Assembly: GCA_019637755.1 (NCBI GenBank)
Contig: JAHBVC010000001.1
Coordinates: 1,389,181-1,453,180, forward strand
Reading direction: 5' to 3'
DNA length: 64,000 nucleotides
DNA from: Anaerolineales bacterium
GTDB taxonomy: Bacteria; Chloroflexota; Anaerolineae; Anaerolineales; UBA11579
The translations under genes were made by a program, and so were the position numbers. Each line of letters begins with the position of its first letter. The first letter of the stretch is position 1. The notes beneath the pieces are model-generated. The model worked only from the letters and a program-made list of their open reading frames with translations, was not told the DNA's origin and did not search any database. This document shows, one piece after another, positions 51,919-59,330 of this stretch.

Positions 51919-52872
51919 CTAGTGGGCTGGCAAGTGGGCTGCTGGGTCAGCACCGCTGTGTTGCAGCACCGTGGCAATTTGCTGCAGGCTGGGCATATTG
52001 TGCCCGGTGCCGATGTTCTGCACCTTGGCGGCGCCGGTGGCGTTGCCAAGGGCGGCCAGTTTTTTCAAGGGCAGCCCATGCAACACGCCGTAGATCATGG
52101 CACCAGCTACGCTGTCGCCCGCGCCGGTGGCGTCTTTAGCTTCCACATCCAGGCCTGGCGCCTGCACGCGCTCGTCGCCGCGTGCGGCCAGTAAGCCCAG
52201 CTCACCACGCTTAAGCAAAATCAGCTCAGCGCCGATCTTTTGCAGCGCTTGCACCACGGCTTCATCATCTTCCAGCCCGGTCAGGCGCAATGCCTCACGG
52301 CGGTTCATGAGCACCACGTTGCTCATGGCAATCGCTTCGAGATGCCAACGGTTGTCAATATCCGGGTTGCCCGGGCCGGGGTCAAAGAAAGTGGTGACAC
52401 CGGCCGCACGTGCCGCTTCAAAGCCGGCCAGGGCCAGCGCGGGGGTTTCGGGGTACTCAGCCCAGCCATCGGCAAAGAAGGCGGCGCCATGTTCAATGGC
52501 CGCCTTCCACTCCGGGAGCAGTGTGCGGTGCTGCAGCGAGCCAGGGTAACCCAGATAGCCGGGCTCACTCGCCTCGTCTACGATCACGCCAGCCACGGGG
52601 GTGTGCGCCTCGGCGCTGACATGAAATTGGGACACATCCACGCCTTCGCGGCGCAGCCCCTCGCGCACCACCAACCCGAAGCCGTCATCGCCTACTTCAC
52701 CCAAGGCGCCCACGGGTACGCCAAAGCGCGCCGCCATGATGGCTACGTTGCAGGCGCCGCCTGGTCCCACTTCCATATAGGACAGACGATGGATGTCACG
52801 CGCTTGCACAGGGAATTTTTGCAGGCGCATGCCGATGTCTGCAATTAGATCGCCCAGGATATTGAGCTTCAT
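51919..52872 (-). CDS. PfkB/ribokinase-family sugar or nucleoside kinase
   Basis: 317 residues. GPGGACNVAIMAARFG is PfkB signature 1 (substrate side), and DATGAGDSVAGAMIYG is signature 2 with the catalytic Asp and the anion hole GAGD. It would phosphorylate a sugar, nucleoside or related alcohol with ATP. Start: ATG at 52872 overlaps the stop of the ECF ATPase gene by 4 nt (ATGA); an ATG at 52893 is the alternative. The coupling to an ECF importer suggests it traps the imported molecule by phosphorylation, which would make the cargo a nucleoside or sugar-like compound. Confidence 0.87.
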   Translation of the reverse strand: MKLNILGDLIADIGMRLQKFPVQARDIHRLSYMEVGPGGACNVAIMAARFGVPVGALGEVGDDGFGLVVREGLRREGVDVSQFHVSAEAHTPVAGVIVDEASEPGYLGYPGSLQHRTLLPEWKAAIEHGAAFFADGWAEYPETPALALAGFEAARAAGVTTFFDPGPGNPDIDNRWHLEAIAMSNVVLMNRREALRLTGLEDDEAVVQALQKIGAELILLKRGELGLLAARGDERVQAPGLDVEAKDATGAGDSVAGAMIYGVLHGLPLKKLAALGNATGAAKVQNIGTGHNMPSLQQIATVLQHSGADPAAHLPAH

Positions 52873-53687
52873 TTCTTTCGTTTCTTTCGCCATTGTTTGT
52901 ACTCGTCTACAAAATCCTCTACGGTAAGTGGCACTGCCGGCATCTTCAGCGCTTGTGCCAGGCGCACCAACTGTGGCGGCGCAACTTGCGCTTCATCGAG
53001 CGTTTGAGTTTGTGCCAGTATGCTGCCGGCCGGGCCGTCTGCGTGTACCTTGCCCTTGAGCATTACGAGAATGCGTTGGGCGTGCTGTGCACAAAAGTCT
53101 ACATCATGCGTGATCATGATCAACGTGCGGCCCATGTTGTGTAACTTGCTGACAATGCGGCCGATGGCTTTGCGCCCCACCTCGTCCTGCCCGATGGTGG
53201 GCTCATCCAGCACCAGGATGGGCGTTTGCATGGCAATCGTGGCGGCCAGGGCCAGCAGCTTGCGCTGCGGCTGCGGCAGGTCATAGGGGTGTGAGTCAGC
53301 CTCGTGTTGCAGGCCCACCATGCTCAGCGCGGCCTGCACGCGGCGCTGTACTTCGCCTTCAGCCGCGCCTTGGTTGCGCGGGCCATAGGCAACCTCGCGG
53401 GCGACGCTGCGCTCAAACAGTTGATTGTCTGGATTTTGAAACAGAAAGCCCACGCGGGCGGCCAGCGCGGCGGTGGAGTGTTCGGCCGTGTTCCAGTCGC
53501 CAATCCATACCTGGCCCTGAGAAGGCCGCAAGAGGCCGTTGAATAACTTGACCAGTGTGGTCTTGCCCGCGCCGTTTTCGCCCAGAATGCCGAGCACCTG
53601 GCCTGAAGGCACCTCCAGGCTTACGTTGTCTAGCGCCAGTACGCCTGAGGGGTAACGGAAAGCAACATCCTTTACATTCAGGTTCAT
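52869..53687 (-). CDS. ECF transporter ATPase (second copy) with degenerate signature motif
   Basis: 272 residues. Walker A GENGAGKTT, Q-loop FLFQNPDNQLF, Walker B LVLDEPTIGQDE and the H-loop MITHD are intact. The ABC signature, normally LSGGQ, reads DLPQPQRKL (residues 136-144), so one of the two ATP sites of the heterodimer is probably impaired. The partner ATPase upstream has a normal SGGQQQR. Start and stop overlap both neighbours by ATGA. The C-terminus ends in a basic tail (WRKKRKK). Confidence 0.88.
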   Translation of the reverse strand: MNLNVKDVAFRYPSGVLALDNVSLEVPSGQVLGILGENGAGKTTLVKLFNGLLRPSQGQVWIGDWNTAEHSTAALAARVGFLFQNPDNQLFERSVAREVAYGPRNQGAAEGEVQRRVQAALSMVGLQHEADSHPYDLPQPQRKLLALAATIAMQTPILVLDEPTIGQDEVGRKAIGRIVSKLHNMGRTLIMITHDVDFCAQHAQRILVMLKGKVHADGPAGSILAQTQTLDEAQVAPPQLVRLAQALKMPAVPLTVEDFVDEYKQWRKKRKK

Positions 53688-54502
53688 TTGAGCGCTTTCT
53701 TGGCCTGCTCCAGGGTCACGGGCAGCTGCTTGCTGCGCAACAGGCGCGCCGCAGCTTCGCTGTACTGAGTGCGCCCGATGCCCAGGCGCAGCATCTGCTC
53801 TGAGCTCAGCACCTCTTGCGGGCTGCCTGCGGCGCGCAGCTTGCCGCCGGCCAGTGCCACCACACGGTCACAGAAGGTAGCCAGCCATTCCAGCTTGTGT
53901 TCGGCGATGATGACGGTGATCTTGCGTGTGCTGACCAATTTACTGAGCGCCGCGAAGACATCCCGGGTGCCCTCAGGGTCCAGCTGTGAGGTCGGCTCGT
54001 CAAGCACCAGCACGCGCGGCTGCATTGCCAGAATGGAGGCGATGGCGATGCGCTGCTGCTGCCCGCCGGATACCGAAAACGGCGAGCGCTCTGCCAGTTC
54101 TTGAATGTTGACCAGCTCAAGCGCTTCTTCAATGCGCACTTTTATTTCAGCGCGTGGCAAACCGAGATTTTCCAGACCAAAAGCAATCTCTTCGCGCACC
54201 GTGAAGCGCGCCCCGCTGATCTGATTGAATGGATTTTGGAATACGAGGCCAATCTGCCCGGCCAGCTTACCCAGATCAAGTTCGGCTATGGGCGTGCCGT
54301 CAAAGCTCAGCTCGCCTTCAAGCTCGCCGTTGTAAAAGTGCGGCACAAAGCCGCTGAGCGCGTAGCACAGCGTGCTTTTGCCGGCGCCGTTGGCGCCCAC
54401 GATGCCCAGAAATTGGCCCTCGGGGATCTCAAGGCTGATGCGATCCAGCGCGGGCTGCTGGCTGGCTGGATACCAGTAGCTGAACTTCTTGAGCCGAATC
54501 AT
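53684..54502 (-). CDS. ECF transporter ATPase (first copy)
   Basis: 272 residues from the ATG at 54502, which overlaps the EcfT stop by 4 nt. Walker A GANGAGKST, Q-loop VFQNPFNQISG, signature VSGGQQQRIAIAS, Walker B VLVLDEPTSQLDPEG and H-loop IIAEHKLEW (Glu-His) give a complete ABC ATPase of the EcfA class. It pairs with the downstream, degenerate copy to energise the transporter. Confidence 0.92.
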   Translation of the reverse strand: MIRLKKFSYWYPASQQPALDRISLEIPEGQFLGIVGANGAGKSTLCYALSGFVPHFYNGELEGELSFDGTPIAELDLGKLAGQIGLVFQNPFNQISGARFTVREEIAFGLENLGLPRAEIKVRIEEALELVNIQELAERSPFSVSGGQQQRIAIASILAMQPRVLVLDEPTSQLDPEGTRDVFAALSKLVSTRKITVIIAEHKLEWLATFCDRVVALAGGKLRAAGSPQEVLSSEQMLRLGIGRTQYSEAAARLLRSKQLPVTLEQAKKALK

Positions 54503-55278
54503 GCCAGGGCGCTCCACAGCCGCCACAACAGCAGCGCCACGGCCGCGGCCAGCAGCGCCCAGCGCAGGCTGCGCTGGGCGCTGCTATCTGCCAGGACGTA
54601 TAGGCTGGTCTTGGGGGCCGGGCTGCTGAAGCCGCGTGCTTCCAGCGCCATGGCGCGCTCACTGACGTTCATCACGCTGCCCAAAATGAGCGGGCCAACC
54701 ATAGGGAGCAGCAGACGGGCGCGGTTGAGCGCCCCGGTCTGCAGCTCCAGCCCGCGGGCTTGCTGTGCATCCATGATCACTTGAGCGCGCTCTTGAAAGC
54801 TAGGAAAAATCTGAATTGCGGTCAGCACAACATAGGCGATGCGCGCCGGGAAGCCGCGCTCGGTGAGCGCCTGCATCAGCTGCGCCTGATCGGTGCTTTG
54901 CATGAGCAGCAGCGTGCCACCCAGCGCTACCAACAAGCGCGCCGCGAACAGCAAGCCGGCCATCAGACCTTCCAGCGTATAGCTGAAGCGGCCCAGCGCA
55001 AACAACACGGTGTCGCCGCCGTGGAAGAAGCCTTGAATAATCGAGAGGGAAAGCAAGAACGGGCCAACCACGAGCAGGCAGGCTTTTGCAAAGGCTTTGG
55101 TCAGCCGCCCCCAGACTGCCAAGGGAAGGATCACCAGGCCGAACACGGCCAGCAGCCAGGGCAGCGTGGGCAACGCCGCGGCGCAGGCGAAGCACAGGCC
55201 ACTGAAGGCCAGCTTGGTCATGGGGTGCAGCCTATGTAGCCCGCTGTTGCCTTGAATATAGATACTGCCACCGCGCAT
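54499..55278 (-). CDS. ECF transporter transmembrane component EcfT
   Basis: 259 residues from the ATG at 55278. The frame is open to a TTG at 55305, but that lies at the foot of an intrinsic terminator. N-terminal hydrophobic segments, then two ARG motifs (AQQARGLELQTGALN and ALEARGFSSPAPKTS), then a C-terminal TM segment. Couples ATPases to the S component. No clear Shine-Dalgarno site precedes the ATG. The terminator between the S gene and this gene may set the S:T ratio. Confidence 0.88.
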   Translation of the reverse strand: MRGGSIYIQGNSGLHRLHPMTKLAFSGLCFACAAALPTLPWLLAVFGLVILPLAVWGRLTKAFAKACLLVVGPFLLSLSIIQGFFHGGDTVLFALGRFSYTLEGLMAGLLFAARLLVALGGTLLLMQSTDQAQLMQALTERGFPARIAYVVLTAIQIFPSFQERAQVIMDAQQARGLELQTGALNRARLLLPMVGPLILGSVMNVSERAMALEARGFSSPAPKTSLYVLADSSAQRSLRWALLAAAVALLLWRLWSALA

Positions 55279-55300
55279 AGCCCGATTAAACCATCTTAAA

Positions 55301-55332
55301 AACAAACGCCCGCTATTTGGCGGGCGTTTGTT
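55301..55332 (-). terminator. Intrinsic terminator between the S-component and EcfT genes
   Basis: AACAAACGCCCGC / GCGGGCGTTTGTT with a 6-nt loop and T-tract on the minus strand, placed inside what would otherwise be one operon. Confidence 0.85.
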
Positions 55333-55348
55333 GATGGTGAAAGATATG

Positions 55349-56038
55349 TTACTTGCGGCGGGCCGACTTTTTGGTGGCCGCTTTCTTGGTCGCCGTTTTC
55401 TTGGCGGCTTTGCCTACCGGGCGGCGAGTGGCGCCTTGCGGGGCGCGCGCCGTGCTGGCTACAGGCAGGTTGCCAAAGCGGGCCTTCTCGCGTGCGGGCA
55501 AGGCCAGCAGCAGCGACCAAACGATGACGAAGGTGACCAGCTTGTCCAGCGGGTCAGAGAAGGTGCCTTGCGCTACGTTGGACATCAGCGCATCGAGGCC
55601 TGCGGCGCGGAAGGCAGCCACCAGGGCATCGGTGCCGGCGCCGACCACGCCACCGAAGACGTAGGTGGCGATGGGGGCCGAGAGCACTGCCGAGACAATG
55701 CCGGTGATCAAGCCGGCCAGAGCCGCCTTGCCAACAGAGTTAAGCCAGCCAGAGCGAGCAAATACGCCCGCCAGTGCACCAATGATGGCGGCCACGCCGG
55801 CCCAGGCGAATGCCTGCGGGTACAAGCCGGTCAGCGTCCATACCAGGTTCGAGAGGAAACCGGTGACGGCGCCAGCCCAAGGGCCAACCAGGGCGCCGAC
55901 CAATACGGTGCCGATCGAGTCCAGATACAGCGGCAGGCCCAAGCGCAGCACAATCGTGCCCAAGGCCAAGTTCAGGGCAATCCCGACTGCAATGAGCGTG
56001 ATGCTGAGAGTGGTGAATTCTTTACGCAAATTATTCAT
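55349..56038 (-). CDS. ECF transporter S component with Lys/Ala-rich tail
   Basis: 229 residues. Five to six hydrophobic segments with the S-component pattern: LYLDSIGTVLVGALVGPWAG after helix 1, AIIGALAGVFARSG, then a long final TM helix. The last 40 residues are a lysine/alanine/threonine repeat (KKTATKKAATKKSARRK), strongly basic and expected in the cytosol. Substrate family not recognised; the linked PfkB kinase suggests a nucleoside or sugar-like cargo. Start: ATG at 56038 behind AAGGAG. Confidence 0.8.
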   Translation of the reverse strand: MNNLRKEFTTLSITLIAVGIALNLALGTIVLRLGLPLYLDSIGTVLVGALVGPWAGAVTGFLSNLVWTLTGLYPQAFAWAGVAAIIGALAGVFARSGWLNSVGKAALAGLITGIVSAVLSAPIATYVFGGVVGAGTDALVAAFRAAGLDALMSNVAQGTFSDPLDKLVTFVIVWSLLLALPAREKARFGNLPVASTARAPQGATRRPVGKAAKKTATKKAATKKSARRK

Positions 56039-56110
56039 TCGTGCTCATCTCCTTAGTTGTGAAACGACGAATTACGCGTGATTATACGAGAAAGCCACCG
56101 GCTCAACTGA

Positions 56111-56116
56111 TAGAAT
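56111..56116 (+). promoter_or_regulatory. -10 box of rnhA
   Basis: TAGAAT, ten nucleotides before the ATG at 56127; near-leaderless. Confidence 0.4.
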
Positions 56117-56126
56117 GCCGCACAGA

Positions 56127-56558
56127 ATGGCAGACATTGTGGAAATTTTCTCAGACGGGTCGTGCGAAGGCAACCCCGGCCGCGGCGGCTGGGCCGCCCT
56201 GCTGCGTTCCGGCGCGCACGAGCGTGAGCTCAGTGGCAGCGAAGCGCACACCACCAACAACCGTATGGAGCTCACCGCGGCGCTACGCGCCCTGGAAGCC
56301 TTGCGCGGGCCAAGCCGGGTGGTCTTCTACACGGACTCTGAATACCTGCGTAAGGGCATTACCGAGTGGCTGCCGGGTTGGATGGCACGCGGCTGGAAGC
56401 GCAAAGGCGGCGCGTTGGCCAATGTGGACCTCTGGCAGGCCTTGGCGGCGGTGATCAGCCAGCATGAAATCGACTGGCGTTGGGTGCGCGGCCATGCCGG
56501 CCACGCCGAGAATGAGCGGGTGGACCGTTTGGCACGTAGTGCCATGTTGCGCGCCTGA
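56127..56558 (+). CDS. rnhA: Ribonuclease HI
   Basis: 143 residues. The catalytic carboxylates are all present: Asp10 (IFSDGS), Glu48 (NRMEL), Asp70 (YTDSEY) and Asp133 (ERVDRLA), with His123 in RGHAG. It cleaves RNA in RNA-DNA hybrids (primer and R-loop removal) with Mg2+. An ATG 4 codons upstream (56115) overlaps the -10 box, so 56127 is preferred. A strong terminator follows. Confidence 0.95.
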   Translation: MADIVEIFSDGSCEGNPGRGGWAALLRSGAHERELSGSEAHTTNNRMELTAALRALEALRGPSRVVFYTDSEYLRKGITEWLPGWMARGWKRKGGALANVDLWQALAAVISQHEIDWRWVRGHAGHAENERVDRLARSAMLRA

Positions 56559-56591
56559 TACGTACGCACGACTAAACAGCGTAGAGATAAA

Positions 56592-56622
56592 AAAAACGGC
56601 TGGCAACATGCCAGCCGTTTTT
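56592..56622 (+). terminator. Terminator after rnhA
   Basis: AAAAACGGCTGGC / GCCAGCCGTTTTT, 13-bp stem, 5-nt loop; may also end the opposite-strand tRNA-Cys transcript. Confidence 0.9.
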
Positions 56623-56629
56623 ATATGAG

Positions 56630-56700
56630 AGGCGACGACGGGATTCGAACCCGTGGTCAGGGTTTTGCAGACCCTTGCCTTGCCACTTGGCCACGTCGCC
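56630..56700 (-). tRNA. tRNA-Cys (anticodon GCA)
   Basis: Acceptor GGCGACG/CGTCGCC, anticodon stem AGGGT/ACCCT with loop CTGCAAA (GCA), T-loop GGTTCGAATCC, discriminator U. CCA not encoded. A TATAAT box lies 10-15 nt upstream (56715-56710, minus strand). Confidence 0.93.
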
Positions 56701-56734
56701 AGAAGGGGCATTATACCTAGCCCCGTGGCATAAA

Positions 56735-56761
56735 GAAAAACAGGCCAGTGGCCTGTTTTTC
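56735..56761 (-). terminator. Terminator after tRNA-Gly
   Basis: GAAAAACAGGCC / GGCCTGTTTTTC with a 3-nt loop, symmetric, between tRNA-Gly and tRNA-Cys. Confidence 0.85.
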
Positions 56762-56769
56762 TTCGTCTG

Positions 56770-56842
56770 AGCGGGCGACGGGACTCGAACCCGTGGCCTT
56801 CTCCTTGGCAAGGAGATGCTCTACCAACTGAGCCACGCCCGC
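56770..56842 (-). tRNA. tRNA-Gly (anticodon GCC)
   Basis: Acceptor GCGGGCG/CGCCCGC, anticodon stem TCTCC/GGAGA with loop TTGCCAA (GCC), T-loop GGTTCGAGTCC, discriminator U. CCA not encoded. Confidence 0.95.
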
Positions 56843-56899
56843 AATACACCTATTATAGCTAAATCCCTTGTTCTTGTGGAGTCTCCCAGGGATCTGCCT

Positions 56900-56937
56900 A
56901 GAGAAACGTCGCTCGGCGTCAGCCGAGCAGTTTCTCT
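56900..56937. repeat. Long interrupted palindrome in the tRNA cluster
   Basis: AGAGAAAC - 3 nt - GCTCGGC - 4-nt loop - GCCGAGC - 1 nt - GTTTCTCT, 15 paired bases. No T-tract. It may process or end the tRNA-Phe transcript, or be a dispersed palindromic repeat. Confidence 0.6.
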
Positions 56938-56941
56938 ATTA

Positions 56942-56961
56942 GCAAGGGCGTAAGCCCTTGC
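56942..56961. repeat. Palindrome downstream of tRNA-Phe
   Basis: GCAAGGGC - GTAA - GCCCTTGC, 8-bp perfect stem, 5 nt from the tRNA 3' end. Confidence 0.6.
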
Positions 56962-56966
56962 GTAGG

Positions 56967-57039
56967 TGCCGAGGGCCGGGATCGAACCGGCGACACCGCG
57001 ATTTTCAGTCGCGTGCTCTACCAACTGAGCTACCTCGGC
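56967..57039 (-). tRNA. tRNA-Phe (anticodon GAA)
   Basis: Acceptor GCCGAGG/CCTCGGC, anticodon stem CGCGA/TCGCG with loop CTGAAAA (GAA), T-loop GGTTCGATCCC, discriminator A. CCA not encoded. Confidence 0.95.
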
Positions 57040-57108
57040 AAGTTGCCTTTAGCAGGCGAGGGCTGATTGTACAGGCGGGTCAGTAGCCTGTCAAGAAAGC
57101 AACTCCTA

Positions 57109-57147
57109 CGTCTTTGCGAGGCCGCCTTAGGCGGCCTCGCAAAGACG
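57109..57147. repeat. Perfect 18-bp palindrome
   Basis: CGTCTTTGCGAGGCCGCC, loop TTA, then its exact complement. It ends 1 nt from the stop of the hexapeptide acyltransferase gene. The stem is too long and lacks a U-tract for an ordinary terminator; it looks like a dispersed REP-type element. Confidence 0.7.
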
Positions 57148-57148
57148 G

Positions 57149-57595
57149 CTAGCTGCTCCAGCCTTCACGCTGGCCCACCTTCTTGGCAGGCAGCCCAGCC
57201 CAGGTTTCGCCCTCGCCGGTAGATTGCAACAACACCGCGTTGGCGCCCAGCACCGTGCCGCGGCCCACGCTCAGCACGCCCTGCTTGCACAGCACTTTGC
57301 TGCCGGGGGCCAGAATGGCGCCGTCGCCGATCGCAATGCCCTCAAACTTGGATTGCGTCGCAGGCAGGTGCACATCGGCGCGGCCGAGGGTGACGCCCGG
57401 GTAGATCTTTACATTGGCGCCGATGACGCTACGCGGGTGGATCACTACGCCCACCCCGCCATGCACCAGGTCAAAGCCAGAGCCGATCGCCACGCTGCGG
57501 GGGATCTCCACGCCCAGGAGTTTGAGCGCGTAATAGGCCAGCACGCCAATCACGGGAAGGCGGCGGGCGGCGACGAGCAGGTTAGGAAAGGACAT
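57149..57595 (-). CDS. Hexapeptide-repeat O-acetyltransferase (CysE-like)
   Basis: 148 residues. After an amphipathic N-terminus (LVAARRLPVIGVLAYYALKLLG) comes a left-handed beta helix with hexapeptide repeats and the serine-acetyltransferase-like loop FDLVHGGVGVVIHPRSVIGANVKIYPGVTLG (His/Gly-rich active site). AIGDGAILAPGSKVL continues the coils. Half the length of CysE, so it is more likely a sugar or lipid O-acetyltransferase than the cysteine enzyme. Substrate unknown. Confidence 0.82.
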   Translation of the reverse strand: MSFPNLLVAARRLPVIGVLAYYALKLLGVEIPRSVAIGSGFDLVHGGVGVVIHPRSVIGANVKIYPGVTLGRADVHLPATQSKFEGIAIGDGAILAPGSKVLCKQGVLSVGRGTVLGANAVLLQSTGEGETWAGLPAKKVGQREGWSS

Positions 57596-57681
57596 GGGCG
57601 GCCAGGAGTAGCGCAGAGGTGTAGACGAAGGCGTGTAACAAGTGGAGTGAGACAGGAAGCACGGGGAGATGCAGCATGTGG

Positions 57682-59301
57682 CTAAAGCTCCTTCACCATG
57701 TAGGTGCCCTCGAGCTGGTAGCCGCGCCCGGCGTAGTAACGGCGCGTGCCCACCGCGGCGATGATCGCCACGCGGCGGTAGCCAGCCGAGCGCGCCTGCT
57801 CTTCAGCGTGGGCGATGAGCTGCGTGCCCAGGCCGATGTGCTGGGCGGCACCGCTCTGTTCGGCGCCGACCTCGAGCGATTGCCCGTACACGTGCACCTC
57901 GCGGATCAGCGCCGCGCCGGCCAGCTCGGCCAGCCCAGTGTGTGGCGCATTGGCTGCTGGCAGCGAGAGGCGCAGGAAGCCGGCTAGCTTGTCTTCTGGC
58001 GTGACGAAGGACAAGAAATGCTCCTGCGCGTGCGGCGTGCGGTAGGCATGGTCGTGCAGGTTAAGCTGGGCGGCGTCCACGGCGCGGCCGCGCACCTCGC
58101 GGCAGCGGATGCAGCGACAGCGCTGGCCGCGCGCCTGCATGCGCGCGTGCACGTCCATGCGCAGGCTGGTACGCTTGTTGCCTTCCACAACGTTGGTGGA
58201 AGGGATATCGCGGATCACGCGGTTGACGCGACAGTACTCCGGGATCTGGCTTTTGATCTCGGCCAGCAGCTCAACTAGCTGTTCGGTTGTATAGGGCTGG
58301 TACTCACCGCGCTGCCAATGTAGATACAACTCGGCATTCTCGAGTAGCTGGGTAGGGTAGATCTTGAGCTCGTCGGGGTTGTGGCCGGCCCACAGTTTTT
58401 TGAAATCTTCGCGGTCGGTCTGCGGGGTGGCACCGAGCAGGTTGGGCATCAGGTGCAACACGATCTTGAAGCCCGCCGCACGCAGTTGGTCTACGGCGCG
58501 CTGGGTTTCGGCGGCGCTGTGACCGCGCTTGTTGAGTTCCAGCACGCGGTCGTCAAAACTTTGTGCGCCGAGCTGCACCTTGGTGACGCCCAGGCGGCGT
58601 AGCCAGGCGATCTCGGCCGCGTCGATATGGTCTGGGCGGGTTTCGATGGCCAGGCCTACGTTGCGATGCGCGGCGGTCTCGTTGTAGGTATGCGCTTCTT
58701 CCAAGCTAGCGAAGGGCACACCGTTGAGCGCCTCGAACATGCGCAGGATAAATTCTTCCTGGTAAGCACGTGTGTATGAGCTCCAGGTGCCGCCCAAGAT
58801 CAGAAACTCGATCTTGTCTGTGGGATGGCCCACCGCTTCCAGCGCGTCGAGGCGTGAGCGCACCTGGGCGTAGGGATCAAACTGGTGTTGCAGCGCGCGC
58901 ATCGCGCCGGGCTCATCGGGCAGGTAGCTCTTGGGCATGCGCACGTCTGTGGGGCAGAACACGCACTTGCCCGGGCAGGGATAGGGCTTGGTCAGCACGG
59001 TGACCACGCTGACGCCGGAGAGCGAGCGCATCGGCTTGAGGCGGATGCGGCGCAGCAGCGCCGGGTCTTCGGCCATTTCACCGGTGGCTACCAGTTGGCG
59101 GTAAGCGGCTACGAGAAACTGCTTGCCAATGTAGCCGCCGCCCTCGCCATCCAGCGGATAGCGGCGCAGCGCCTCAGCCGGGCTGGCGCCGGCGCGCACA
59201 TCCTCTAGGATCTGGCGGGCGCGCTGCATACGCTCCTGGGTGGGGAGCTTGGACTCCTCCCAGGCGTGGATGCGGGGTTCTTGGGGTGTCAGTAAAGTCA
59301 T
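57682..59301 (-). CDS. elp3: Elp3-type radical SAM/GNAT tRNA U34 modification enzyme
   Basis: 539 residues. Radical SAM cluster with Cys109, Cys113 and Cys116 in PYPCPGKCVFCPTDVRMPKSY, then EFLILGGTWSSY, and a C-terminal GNAT domain (YGQSLEVG, GLGTQLIAHAEEQARSAGYRRVAIIAAVGTRRYYAGRGY). It is the bacterial counterpart of eukaryotic/archaeal Elp3, which makes 5-carboxymethyluridine at wobble U34 using SAM and acetyl-CoA; a Dehalococcoides (Chloroflexota) homologue is structurally characterised. Divergent from the methyltransferase gene with 29 nt between start codons. Confidence 0.93.
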   Translation of the reverse strand: MTLLTPQEPRIHAWEESKLPTQERMQRARQILEDVRAGASPAEALRRYPLDGEGGGYIGKQFLVAAYRQLVATGEMAEDPALLRRIRLKPMRSLSGVSVVTVLTKPYPCPGKCVFCPTDVRMPKSYLPDEPGAMRALQHQFDPYAQVRSRLDALEAVGHPTDKIEFLILGGTWSSYTRAYQEEFILRMFEALNGVPFASLEEAHTYNETAAHRNVGLAIETRPDHIDAAEIAWLRRLGVTKVQLGAQSFDDRVLELNKRGHSAAETQRAVDQLRAAGFKIVLHLMPNLLGATPQTDREDFKKLWAGHNPDELKIYPTQLLENAELYLHWQRGEYQPYTTEQLVELLAEIKSQIPEYCRVNRVIRDIPSTNVVEGNKRTSLRMDVHARMQARGQRCRCIRCREVRGRAVDAAQLNLHDHAYRTPHAQEHFLSFVTPEDKLAGFLRLSLPAANAPHTGLAELAGAALIREVHVYGQSLEVGAEQSGAAQHIGLGTQLIAHAEEQARSAGYRRVAIIAAVGTRRYYAGRGYQLEGTYMVKEL

Positions 59302-59318
59302 CTTTATCTACGGCCACC

Positions 59319-59324
59319 TATAAT
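59319..59324 (+). promoter_or_regulatory. -10 box of the methyltransferase gene (leaderless arrangement)
   Basis: TATAAT, six nucleotides before the ATG at 59331, in the 29-nt gap to divergent elp3. Confidence 0.5.
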
Positions 59325-59330
59325 CAAGCT

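Noticed and set aside
57109..57147. Intrinsic terminator of the hexapeptide acyltransferase gene
   Set aside because: The stem is 18 bp with a 3-nt loop and no U-tract on either strand, so a dispersed palindromic repeat is more likely, though it may still affect transcript ends.
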